64,000 bases of DNA from Siderastrea siderea (taxonomy: Eukaryota; Cnidaria; Anthozoa; Scleractinia; Rhizangiidae), in contig OZ034968.1 in NCBI GenBank assembly GCA_964030785.1, positions 61,344,399 through 61,408,398 of the forward strand. Direction: 5' to 3'. The position numbers and the translations under genes were made by a program. The notes under the pieces are model-generated. The model saw nothing but the letters and a program-made list of their open reading frames with translations, did no database searches and was not told the origin of the DNA. Of this stretch, positions 1 through 10,700 are shown piece after piece. Position 1 is the stretch's first letter. Each line of letters starts with the position of its first letter.

Positions 1-344
1 AAATCTGATAAGGTGTACGTTAGATACTTCAGTTGCTCACAATGGAAAACTTTGCCTAATTGGGAAATTTTGGTTATAAAGGATCTTTAACATATGATTA
101 CTGTGTATATTATTATTTGATATATTAACTTGACTTATTAAAAATCTTAAAATTGGAGCCAGGTATATTCAAAATAAAAGTCTAAAAAATGGTTTGACAC
201 TGGCTGAGAAAAAGGTTTAAACGAATTAACGTTTAAAATAACAAAACATTTCGATCGAAAATATTTGATCTTTTTGATGTGATCTTTCTGTATCACATTG
301 TTTGTCTACCATACATCTACCAGTTTATTACGAACTCAGGAATG

Positions 345-475
345 ACCAGCTCCCAGTTTGCTTGGTAGCTCAGTTAAGTTGGTTAGAGCGCTGCACCGGT
401 AACGCAGGGTCATGGGTTCGAATCTCGTTCATGCCTGAATTTTTAGATACTTCTTTTTCAGTTGCAAAATTAACA
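345..475 (+). repeat. tRNA-like SINE fragment
   Basis: A tRNA-like head is visible: an A-box-like stretch (TAGCTCAGTTAAGTTGG) near 366-382 and a perfect B box (GGTTCGAATC) at 415-424, with a GGT triplet (Thr-type) in the anticodon-loop position. The acceptor stem does not pair well and the text runs on into CCTGAATTTTTAG. A second, diverged copy of the same head lies at 23902. Two dispersed copies sharing the 'CAGCTCCCAGTT' leader and 'CCTGAATTTTT' trailer argue for a tRNA-derived SINE rather than a working tRNA gene. The 3' limit is approximate. Confidence 0.6.
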
Positions 476-784
476 TCTTCAGTGCGAAGGACACCATTAT
501 TAATAACAAGATAGTGGCCCTCCAGATATATATGGATCAAAAGGGTTTGATTCAAGGAATTTGTTTACGCACGTGGTACATCAAAAAGTCTGCTTTCCTG
601 GGAAAAAATTTAAACAAGTAAATAAATAAATTAATTATTAATACTTAATTTATAAAATAAAAACCACCCCCTTTATGTGGAATGTGGAGAGGGTTTACCG
701 GAGTTGATTATAAAATTTATCGACTTTCGTTTTATGCCCAACAAACCAACAAGACAGAAATACCTTGAAAAGTTTGGAGGGTAA
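476..784. other. No gene seen; AT-rich spacer
   Basis: AT-rich sequence with a short A/T tract near 610-660. I see no coding region, tRNA or clear repeat terminus. Confidence 0.4.
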
Positions 785-1165
785 GCCTATGCCGAAACAA
801 AATCAAGAACTTAGAACAGCCCTTTCACAGATAAATGTTCTAATTTGTTGTAGAATGTAACTCTAACATCCGACGAGAGGCAATCTCGGGAATAGAAAAA
901 TTACCCAAAGCTCGCTCGCACGCTTATTCGCTTGCCGTGAGAGAAGGTTTTTTGAAAAGGGATATTTTCATTGCTTGAAGCTCAACAGTACGTTGCTAGC
1001 TCGATTCCCTGGCAGGCAATTTTACGTCTTCTAAAATGCAGTTGAAAACTAAACCTTATTACCCCGGAGGTGAAGGAGCTTCTTGGAATTTTGGTAGTGG
1101 TGCACGGCATGAACTCAAAATTCTAACCCAACTTCAAGTACAGGGTAACTACTATGTAAAAACAG
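785..1165 (+). repeat. Dispersed repeat R1, copy 1
   Basis: This stretch matches 13005-13415 in the same orientation, with shared blocks such as ACAGATAAATGTTCTA, CTTCTAAAATGCAGTTGAAA and GAACTTCTTGGAATTTTGG-like text. A shorter third match is at 38625-38760 and its paralogue at 55115-55255. No coding content. It is probably a fragment of an interspersed element of unknown class. Confidence 0.7.
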
Positions 1166-1179
1166 CACAAGACCTAGGA

Positions 1180-1295
1180 GAGCTATCAACAACGCTTTCA
1201 TGGCGCAAAAATCTTTTCTTTGGTCTTTTCACGGACACCGGATTGAGGGGCTCGATTCTTTTCTCCGTGCAGCAATGCTACACTCCGATCAGTTA
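1180..1295 (+). repeat. Dispersed repeat R2, copy 1
   Basis: Reads GAGAGCTATCAACAACGCTT through to TTCTCCGTGCAGCAATG, and is present in reverse complement at about 22195-22305. It directly follows R1 here, so R1 and R2 may be parts of one larger element. No coding content. Confidence 0.6.
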
Positions 1296-2324
1296 CTGAG
1301 CAAAATGAATATGGATTAATATCCTGACACCCCTCATCACCTGACAAATCCAGCATTTTGAAAACCTCTTTATTTGCGTATTTTGTTACGTAAGAGCCGG
1401 TACTATAGTTGGACGGAGATTGAGTGGAGAAGGGTGAGGAGTGCGGAAAGGAGAGCGTGGAAAACGTGGAGTTGAGTGTGGAAAAGTATTCACACACTTT
1501 AATCTATTACATTTGTTTCCACCAAATTCAATATATGCGTACGTATACAATACTATTAAAATAATAAAATATGCAATGAGCGATACGTGTACTAGATATA
1601 CTTACATAGCAGCAACTCCACGTCTGGCATCTGTATCACCACAACACGTGATCGACAAAACAAAGACTAGCGGCACCAAGTTTTTCTGCGTTGTCAAATT
1701 CGTTAGGCAGATTAAAGCAGTTTACTGCTGACACAATCTATCGATGCCTAAAACAGCTCAAGCACATAAAGCAGTCCTGCTTTCAGTGGAACACCGAGGT
1801 TGCATGACACTGCCTGTTCTTGCATTGTGGGTGTGCCATACGTTGCATAGACGGTCTCTCACACCTATATTTCTTTACTCGCTTGATTTCCCATTCTTTC
1901 ATTTTCCCTTCTCTCCACACTAACATGAACATTCCCTTTAGTTGGTCAGCGTCTAAATCTATGACGCAAGTGCAGTCTTTCTTTTTCTGGTGTTTGAGGG
2001 AAGTACCACACGTGCCCCTTAGCAGCAGCTGCAAGGGCTTAAGACTGGTAAGATCATGACGTCACAAGAAATTTACAGCAAAGAGCCCACAAGTGTGACC
2101 ACTTTTAATTAATTCGCATTCTTTCGCGCAGATTATCCAATCAGAAGCCGAAAATAGCTTCAAGAAAATTAACTCAAACCGCAAAGCTATCTGCGAGGAA
2201 GACGAAGTTGGTTTTTCTTGGATACCTATTTTTGAGGCTTTTACTTGTCAACTTAAAGTTTTTCGCCTTGAAAACCTATGTAAGTAAAGTAAGTGGTAAG
2301 TAATTTCTACCACCAGCATAAATG
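1296..2324. other. No gene seen
   Basis: Non-coding by inspection. Short open frames here have no recognisable domain or splice context. It could be intron or 5' flank of the receptor-like gene. Confidence 0.35.
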
Positions 2325-3150
2325 GATACAGGAAACATGGATTTTGAGTTCTCACCGAACGTTGTATCAAGCAAACAGCGATGAAATATGTCTACTATTC
2401 AATAAAACTATCACCTTACCGTCAGTTCTGCTGTGCCTTGTCTTTGATTTCTGCTTTATCTTCTGCAAATATCCCTGTTTCTCCCCGATTCTTCGGTGAG
2501 TTCGATATGCTTACTTTTACCGCCCGCCATTTTGAAAAAACCACTCATTCCCAGTTCTTTTCATTCCCAGTTCTACGCAGCCAACAAGTAAACTTCCTGA
2601 AGCCGCCCTAAAGCCCCTGGGTAGAAAGCGCTTGGGTCGTTGCTCGGAGATTTGTGCCTTTGGCCAATCGTAAGGCCGAAAAGACAATCGCTATTGTTTT
2701 TCAAATGCGTCTTCAGCTGGCAAAAAGCTCTTTCCAGTCCCCCGACAGAACCTAATTCGAATTGTAACTTTTAATCCGTTGCACGACGACCTTCCATATA
2801 TGGAAGTCCGTCGTGCAATGTTCTTACGAGCTCGTAACCTTAACCTGGAAAAGATGGCCTACCCAGTGGCTTTAGGGCGGCTTTAGGAGGTTTGTAGTTG
2901 GCTGCGTAGAACTGGGAATGAAAAGAACTGGGAATGAGTGCTTTTTCAAAATGACGGGCGGTAAAAGTAAGCATATCGAGCTCACCGAAGAATTGGGGAG
3001 AAACAGGGATATTTGCAGAAGATGATGCAGAAATCAAAGACACGGGCCAGCAAAACTGACGGTAAGGTGATAGTTTTATTGAATCGTCGAAATTTTCATC
3101 GCTGTTTGCTTGAAACAACGTTCGATGAGAACTCAAAATCCATGTTTCCT
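2325..3150. repeat. Large inverted repeat with about 300-bp arms
   Basis: The left arm (about 2325-2625) and right arm (about 2858-3150) are reverse complements at high identity. They share GGAAACATGGATTTTGAGTT, AAGCAAACAGCGATGAAA, TCTGCAAATATCCCTGTTTC and CATTCCCAGTTCTACGCAGC. The spacer of about 230 bp contains a 40-bp palindrome. This could be a foldback or MITE-like transposon, or two opposed insertions of one repeat. No target-site duplication was recognised at the outer ends. Confidence 0.75.
2779..2818. repeat. 40-bp near-perfect palindrome
   Basis: TTGCACGACG-AC-CTTCCATATATGGAAG-TC-CGTCGTGCAA reads almost identically on both strands, with two mismatched positions per arm. It lies at the centre of the larger inverted repeat and would extrude as a cruciform with no loop. 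Confidence 0.8.
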
Positions 3151-3719
3151 ATAGCTCATGCTTTCACTCGTAAATATCACGAAGTTACTTGGTATATTTT
3201 TCACTGTCGGCATTTGGTTTCACGTTTTCCAGTTAGCAAAGACGTCAATTAGCGCGTCGAAATAAAAGCAATGATTCAAACTTTATGGGAAAGGATGGTT
3301 TACCTCTGAGCGACTAGTTTTATCGCTTGATTTCTGAGAAAATAATTGTCCCCTAAATAAACTATAACCTTCGCTCTCGTGAAACCCCAGGATGGTCCAA
3401 ATTTAATGAAGCATCTGATGCAGTTCGGCTGCTGGGTTTCACGATGTCGCGATGCAAATCACGACCATGCAGGGTCACGACAATGTAAACAGCGGGGAAG
3501 TCAGTTAAACGGCGAATTTGTTGCGCAGACAAAACTATTCATCTCAGAGGACGAGCTCATGATCTCATGATCAGAAACTGAACTGCGGCTCTGTCTTTTT
3601 ATTTTGATAGTGAAAAGTTGAAATTGAATTTATAGGAACGTTTTGATATTAACTTTATACGACCTACAAATATTATCACAAGTAATTGCGATGGCTCTTT
3701 ACCAGTTTCTTGCAACTTT
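3151..3719. other. No gene seen
   Basis: No coding region, RNA gene or repeat terminus could be supported here. Confidence 0.35.
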
Positions 3720-3860
3720 CTTCGCTTTTTCACCAAATACTGAATTCGATTCAGTGGGGCGGGGCGATTTTACATGCCAGCGATAATTTCGCTGAATAAT
3801 GTTGTTGCTAAAATAGTAACCAAGGTAGATTGCTTGATTAAAAGTTTGACTATGCAAGGG
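3720..3860 (+). repeat. Dispersed repeat R3, copy 1
   Basis: Matches the reverse complement of 13680-13810: AAGGTAGATTGCTTGAT, TTCGATTCA and CTGGCATGTA-type blocks appear in the same order. Diverged, non-coding, class unknown. Confidence 0.5.
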
Positions 3861-4525
3861 AACAGATTTTGCACCCAAGAGCAGACCACTGTTTTGAGGG
3901 CGTTGAAGAGTAGTTTAATTCTTCCAGAGCAAGCTCAAGAATGATGATTGCTTACAATCTATTTTTGGGAATTCGTTCAGTAGAGTAATTACATCTCGTA
4001 AGTTTAGCCCTATTGCAAAAGAGTGATCCCAGCTGCCCATTACTTCGCGAAAAAACAGTTTCAGATTATCCTTGGTTTGTTTACTTGTGCAAGAAATTGT
4101 AAATCTTAGTTTTTCTCAAGGTACGAATTCCAATACAAGAATGTATCTCGCCAGGTTGAAAGATAGTGAGTAAAGCTAAGTTTCTGTCCAAAACGATTTT
4201 AGTTTGAAAATGGACTTCTACTCAAAAGTAACTCAAATGAGAACCAAGATCGTAAAAGATGTGAAGAAGTGCGAACGAACCCAGATCTTAATAAGATTCG
4301 GAAAACGTATTATTCTGCGGATTCTGTTTGGACGGTGCGATTCCAATACAGCTTAAAGTAAACTGTGCAGGAAGCAGGAAATTACTTGTTCGGAAAAGTC
4401 AAGCAGCTGATATCATCCCTTAATTCACAAAGTAACTGAAATTTACTCCACGTTAACCCTTTTGCACAGAATAGTCTAAGCGCTAATTCTAATTACTACA
4501 GATGCTGTGATGTCACTGTAGCGTG
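3861..4525. other. No gene seen
   Basis: Nothing coding or repetitive could be supported by inspection. Confidence 0.3.
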
Positions 4526-4550
4526 ATATGACGTCATTATGACGTCATAT
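4526..4550. promoter_or_regulatory. Paired TGACGTCA palindrome
   Basis: ATATGACGTCATTATGACGTCATAT is a 25-bp near-palindrome holding two consensus CRE/ATF sites (TGACGTCA). A regulatory role is only a possibility, because palindromes like this also occur inside MITEs. Confidence 0.3.
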
Positions 4551-4711
4551 GTTTCCCAATGTTTCACTTAAGCTCTAAAGCAATAAATTTACTGAATACC
4601 GTACCTGAGGGAGTAAAAATAGTTTTGTTGGGTATAAAGGGCATCTATAATATATTTTCTGACTATATTTTTGGAAGACATGAAATTATGCACACACATT
4701 TCATATTAGAG

Positions 4712-4760
4712 ATAAAATGGCCATCTTGGTGTCCGCCATCTTGGATCCGCCATCTTGAAT
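4712..4760 (+). repeat. Short tandem CGCCATCTTGG repeats
   Basis: Three spaced copies of (G)CCATCTTGG/A occur within 50 bp (4719, 4736, 4750), and another lies near 4912. It is probably a repeat-derived module. Confidence 0.4.
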
Positions 4761-5473
4761 TCCTTTAAATTCATCTGCCTCATTTAATAAACAAGGAAAG
4801 GAAGCCAGTTGATTGTAAAAAGTTTATGTAATTAATTAACAATGCCATACACTTGAAATTAATGGCGAATAGTGAATTTATAGCGAGAAATCACCTTTTG
4901 ACCAGATAAGTCCGCCATCTTGGATTTTCACGTTTTAAATTTCATGTTTTCCTAGAATTAGCACTAAATTCCTCTTTTTAGTGAGCGGTTATTCCTAAAT
5001 GATAAATTGTTCCTACAATTAATGCAACAAAAAAACTTCGATTAGAAAACATTAAAATAGTAGCCATTAAAGCGAGAATCGGGATTTTTTTAAAACATGC
5101 CTGTCACAAAGTGGTTGCCATGGCAACGTCAAGTTTGTTGGACACAAGACACTCAAGCCAAAATGTTTCCAGTTACATTTAAACAAGGAATATGATTGCG
5201 ATAACTCCATTATCACTTGTACTGAGTTTTGTGGCCGCCATGTTGGTGCTCTAAGGAGGGACATCAACATAGCAAACCCATACTAAGTCTTGTAATTTTC
5301 TGAAGTTTGTTTTCTCAATAACTTTGTTCTGAAGAGAGCTACAGAGCCAGAAATTGTTCCCATTATTTCTTTGTACCTGCTGTTTAACTCCTTTCTTTCT
5401 GAACGTTGTTCATGCAATCAAAGATTTGAGTCGCCAACGCGGTTTACTCTCTTTGGTACTCGTCCCGTTTCAG
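4761..5473. other. Intron or 5' flank of the receptor exon
   Basis: Non-coding, ending in a polypyrimidine stretch and an AG acceptor at 5472-5473. The open frame that runs through the acceptor upstream of 5474 has no domain similarity and is taken as intron. Confidence 0.4.
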
Positions 5474-5761
5474 GTGCACCGACCTTCTCTGATTCAAATA
5501 TGCTTAAAAGATCATTCAGAGCATGGCCAGCAACACACACCATCCGGTTGAAGTGTAAAGCGAAAGGAACAACACCTCTTAAATACACCTGGCTGAAAGA
5601 TGGACGGAAAATGCCACCAAGAATAATGGATCCATATCTTAACATCTCGCTTTGGCATCTGAAACTGAAAGATTTACGGCCAGACGATTCTGGGAAGTAC
5701 ACCTGTATAGTGTCCAATCAGTGTGGAAGTATAAATCACACTTATATTCTCAAGGTGGTTG
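5474..5761 (+). CDS. FGFR-like Ig domain exon (D2-type, a)
   Basis: One exon of 288 nt, bounded by a TTTCAG acceptor and a GTAAGT donor, phase 1 at both ends. It encodes a complete I-set-type Ig domain: the first Cys in RLKCKA, the core Trp in YTWLKDG, the D-S-G-K-Y-T-C strand-F motif, then CGSINHTY. That last motif is characteristic of the second Ig domain of FGF receptors, which with D3 binds FGF and heparan sulphate. A basic patch (KRSFRAW) sits where FGFRs carry the heparin-binding residues. The protein would be extracellular. The next exon is D3-type, matching FGFR order. The full gene, its start and its kinase region are not in this window. It could also be an FGFRL-type or another FGFR-related Ig receptor. 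Confidence 0.85.
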
Positions 5762-6273
5762 GTAAGTAACCACATTATTTGCTTTCAATCTTTTTCCTAG
5801 CCTGCTTGCAGACATCTCCTTTCGGCGAATCTTTGCTGACGTTTCATTTTGCTTCATTAGCATAAACGTTATGGAAAAGACATCGTGCTAAATAAAAATT
5901 GACTTCAATAACTGAGAGAGCTTCTTAAACTTGGTAACTTGTGCAGTAGGTAGCCCTTTGCATGTAACACTTTAGGCAATATCAGCCGACAGAAAATGCA
6001 AAATATCTGGGTGGCAAAAGTTGAGCCACTACATTCTTTGTAAAATTTCGAGTATTTAACTATGCATATTTCGAAGAACATTTGGTATTTCGGACTGACA
6101 TTTTTGGAGAATGGTAACTGTGCTATATCCTTTCAATATTCAGAAATGACATTTTGTAACTTGATTAGAAAACGAGAAGCGTATGCTAATGAGGAAAATA
6201 ACTTCCCGCTATAAATTTGATGCTTGTTACTAACCTGTAAAATTAAGATTCTCAAGTGTGATCTTCTTAACAG

Positions 6274-6690
6274 CTAAACCACTATCCCGACCCATCTTAC
6301 AAAATGGCCTACCCAGAAACACAACTGTAGCAATCGGGGACAGTGCTACAATGAAATGCATCGTGCTAGTCAGTGGGACACTTCCAGAATTTCGATGGCT
6401 AAAATGGCACAAATCCATCACGCCTTTGCCCAAAATTAACGACAATTTGGAAAATGGAACTTACCAGCTTTTAGACCCACACTATTATAAGACCATTCAA
6501 GATGGGGAGAATTACGGTGTGGAGCTGAGATTTCCCAATGTGACAGAGGATGATTTGGGACTTTACACCTGCTTTGTGAGTAATCATATCGGCAAGGATT
6601 ACAAAAGTGCATTCCTCAGCGCATGTACGGAACCGCCTACAAGTCCTTCTGCTAAAGCGTGTGTGAAATCTACAAGTCCTTTTGAAGGAG
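6274..6690 (+). CDS. FGFR-like Ig domain exon (D3-type, a)
   Basis: An exon of 417 nt with TTAACAG acceptor and GTAATT donor, phase 1 at both ends. The translation begins with SRPILQNGLPRNTTVAIGD, very close in layout to the start of FGFR Ig domain 3 (RPILQ..LP.N). It continues with the first Cys in MKCIVL, the Trp in FRWLKW, and the strand-F LYTCFVSN motif. After the Ig fold there is a Ser/Thr/Pro tail of about 30 residues, so this exon joins the D3 domain and linker that the later units split into two exons. It follows the D2a exon after an intron of about 510 bp. The donor is weaker than the others but in the right place and phase. Confidence 0.82.
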
Positions 6691-7529
6691 GTAATTAAGC
6701 GGTATTAAGTTTGAAACTCACAAATACTATTTATCAATACAGAATTCATATCTGGAAAATTCTTTGATATTGAAATGAACAAAAACGTTTTTGGCACCAC
6801 TTTTGAACCTGATTTTACGGTTCTTGAATAACCAGTCTGTCTAAGTCTGAGAAGCGAAATTGCGGAAAAAGCAGAGCAAAGGGCTGAACCTACCCGGTAT
6901 GTAGCCTGGAGCGTGCCAACACGAGGTAGCAGCCACGAGAGGGGGCGAGGAAAAGATCTTCATCAAACCGTTTAGAGGGGTCCGGGAGCTTGCTCCCACG
7001 GGAAATTTTCTTATCTGGGTCTTCTGAATTGCCTGGAAATCAATCCAAACCTGCCATTCGCTTTGTATTTGTTAATTTATACTCATTACAAATGACCCAA
7101 ATTTCTAAAGCTGACACTATCGTGGAATAAATCTCTGGCATGAAGCTCGTCATCATACTACAAGATGAAAATAAAAGGGTTCAAATTTAACACACACCTC
7201 TTTCTGTCTAACCTTCACTCAGTAGAATCCGTTTTCTTTAAACGTGAAATCAAGTGCCCCCCCCCCCCCAAATCCCCCGCTCCCCTCCCCCAGGCGATAA
7301 ATAATGACCTGTCCCTTAATTGGCTTGATACAAGGTAAATTTGCCTCCGTATGACCTTTTGAGCTTTAGCCTTTTGTTACAGCAATTCCCTGAATGTAGT
7401 TAGCGTGTCTATTTTATTTTTATTTGGCTTTATCCTTTTCTTTTTTTGATTTTTATATGAGAACGATATTGCAATTAGATGTGTATAACCAGAAAAAAAT
7501 CGCCTCGATTAGATGTTGCGCGTAAATAT

Positions 7530-7530
<1 letters not shown>
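6691..7530. other. Intron with repeat-like text
   Basis: No coding region. GC-richer text at about 6890-7010 (including GGGGTCCGGGAGCTTGCTCC) looks like a fragment of an interspersed repeat. A C-homopolymer occurs at 7258-7269. Confidence 0.35.
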
Positions 7531-7560
<30 letters not shown>

Positions 7561-7789
7561 GGCAATAAAAAGCTTTATTGGTGTTAGTGCTTACAGTACA
7601 AGAAAATAACAATGAACTAACAAGACGCAAAAAAAAAAAAAATAAATAAAATAATGAAGGTATTGACGTGCGTTACAATTACTTTTACATAACAGTGCAT
7701 ACATTTATCGCTAAACTTACTTATACAAGGGTCTAAGCTGAAGAAAACATAGAAATAGTAGTATTAAAAAAAAAAAAAAAAAAAAAAAA

Positions 7790-10700
7790 CTACAGAAGAT
7801 TTCCATATATTTCTTTGCATTCAGGCAGTTTGTTATTTTGGATTGCAATTTCTCTTTGTATATTAAGTTTTTCTTTTATGAGTGACAGAAAACTTTCGAA
7901 GCATAGTTTTTCGTCGTGTAAACATTTACAGAAAATGGAGTATTTCGCAATAAGAAGCGTGTAGTTTAAGGAGTACGAGTGCATCCTTTTGTCAAGAATT
8001 CCATATAAAATCATACTGTTTGATAATGTGATCTTTTCTTTAGTTTTGCTGTACCACCAGTTTTGAAATAAATTCCAAAATAATAAAGTTGAAGAGCAGT
8101 GTAAGAACATGTGATCTAAAGAATGTCTGTCAGTGAGACATTGAGGGCATAAATCACTATCCGATATTTTGGCTTTGAAAAGGCTAACTTTTGTTGGAAG
8201 GATATTATGAATAAGTTTATATTGAAACATTGATATCTTTATGTCATTTTTTATCTGGAAGGGTAATTCGTAAACTTTGTTTAAGATTGCTCGGTTAACA
8301 CCATACCTCAAAATTTTGCTTTCAGCGGTTGGGGGTAAAAAAACCTTTTTTAACATAGCAGAGAAGACGTTTTTGGTAGAAATTATGTTTGTTTTATGAT
8401 TTCCCTTTTCTGCTGTTTCCCGGGGAGTTCTTTTAATTTTTACTTTCCAGTCATTCGGAATGGAATTGATCAATCCAAAATATAAAGTAAAAGGTGTTTC
8501 AAGATGAAATTTCTCAGAGAATTGTTTAAAAGAAAGGAAACTACCGTCATTTTGGAGAAGGTCTTTAATACGTAGAATATTTTTTTCGAACCAATTTTTG
8601 TAAAACGGTGTTTTACCCTCGATTTTTAAATTGCGGTTGTTCCAAATTATTTCGTTATGTAGCGATGTGTTGTTCTGAAAGGTCTGTTTTGTGCTCTGCC
8701 AATGTTTTAAGACTTCGTGGTAGAAGCTTGGGAGGCGGTTAAGTTTCAGTAAGTTAATATCATAATCGCAGTGTGTTAGAAAAGAGAGTCCTCCATGATG
8801 TTCTAATGCTATCTCAGGGATTATTTTCCAGGACGCATCAGTATTGGTTTGCAAACGTGGTATCCAAGCAACCTTTAAAGCTTTATTCATGATGTTAAAG
8901 TCAGTCATTTTAAGACCGCCGTGTTTTTTTTCACCAATGATAGTTGATTTTTTTATCTTTGCAGGCTTTCCATCCCAAATAAAGTCAAAAATCAACTTCT
9001 CGATTTCTTTGATATATTTTTCTGGGATAACAAGAACAGATGCATTGTAGATTAATTTTGAAAGCCCGAAAGTTTTAACAATGTTTATTTTCCCGTACAG
9101 TGTTAAGTTTCTTCTCTTCCAACTATTAAGCGTCTTTTCTAAGTTTCGGATTTTCTCTGCGAAGTTTAACTCGTTGGTTTTATTTGTGTCATACGAAAAG
9201 AAGATACCAAGAGCTTTTATTGGGTCCCGCGGCCAACGAAAGCCAAAGGGAGTCTCGGTTTTATTTTTCCATCGACCAAGCCACATTCCCTCAGACTTTG
9301 TTGTGTTAATTTCTAAACCGGAGAGGTTTTTGAACTTATCAAGTAGAGTTAGCAAGTGGTCAACAGAATCCAGATCCCGAACAAAAACAGTGGTATCATC
9401 TGCGTATAGGGAGACTTTAATTTCTTTCTCACCTACCTTAATGCCTTTTATGCCGGTATCGTTTTTAATTGCTCTTCCGAGTATTTCTATGCCAATTACG
9501 AACAATAGTCCGGACAACGGACAACCTTGTCTAACACCTCGTTCCACTGGAAAGAATTCCGATCCAAATCCATTGTTAAGAACGCAGCTGGAAACATTGT
9601 TGTATAAAATTTTAACCCAGTTTTTGATGTTCGGCCCGAAATTGAATTTTTCAAGGCAGTTGTTAATAAAGTCCCTTTCAATGGTATCGAAGGCTTTTCT
9701 GAAGTCTATAAATAGGGCGATTCCAGGAATATTGTTTTCTTCTGTGTAGTTCATGATGTCGGAAATTAAACGAACATTTTCACCAATGTACCGGTTTTTG
9801 ATGTAGCCGGTCTGATCGGGATTAATTATTCTTGGAAGTACTTTTTCTAACCGTTTTGCAATGACTTTCGTTAATATTTTATAATCAGTATTTAGAAGCG
9901 ATATTGGTCTGAGGTTATCGAGTACAGTAGTATCTTTGTTCGGTTTCGGGATGAGTGTTATAATTCCCCGTCTTTGAGATATCGATAGTTTACCGCTATC
10001 ATAGGCGTAATCAAAACATTGTAACATATCAGTGTGCAGTTCTTCCCAGAAGTGTTTGTAGAATTCTGCTTGTAGCCCATCTGTACCTGGCGATTTTTCA
10101 TTTTTGAACTCGTTTAACGCTTTTAAGCATTCCTCTTGTGTCACTTTTCCTTCGCACGATAACATGTCGTCATTCTCTAACGGAATGATGTTTTCTTTGA
10201 AATTGCACAGAGGATCGCTTAAAGTCGAAGATCTTTGCTTATTTGATGTATAGAGGGTTTTATAAAAGCGCATTTGCTCCTGTAGAATTTTGGATTGGTC
10301 GTTGGTGAAACTGCCGTCTGAGAGTTTCAATTTTGTGGTTGTCTTTTTTTCATAATTTCGTTTTTCTAGGCCATAGAAATATCTCGTATTTCGTTCCCCG
10401 TGCTCATGCCACCTGACTTTGCTTCTAAGAATCGTACCATTTGTCTTATGCTGCATGATAATTTTTAAGCGGGATCTAGCATGATAGATCTCGTTAATGA
10501 TTTGTTTGTTATTTGGTTGTTTTTCAGCCTTTTTGTAGAGTTCGTTGATTTGGTTTTGGAGGTGAATTTCTGCCGATTTTCTTTTCCTTGCTTTATTTTT
10601 CGAGTATTTAATCGTAAAACCTCTTATTTCCATCTTAATTAAATCCCATTTGAGTGTTAAGTCTTCGACGTTGTTATATTTTTTTCTGAAGTTGGGAATT

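Noticed and set aside
361..436. A tRNA-Thr (GGT) gene
   Set aside because: The B box is good, but the stems pair poorly, the 3' end runs into a SINE-like trailer, and a diverged sister copy exists at 23902.
5371..5473. N-terminal coding extension of the first Ig exon
   Set aside because: The open frame continues upstream of the TTTCAG acceptor, but the paralogous exon at 27277 starts at the same acceptor and the upstream text is not similar.
9081..9749. 222-codon plus-strand frame
   Set aside because: It is antisense to the RT domain of the intact LINE ORF2 and has no domain of its own.
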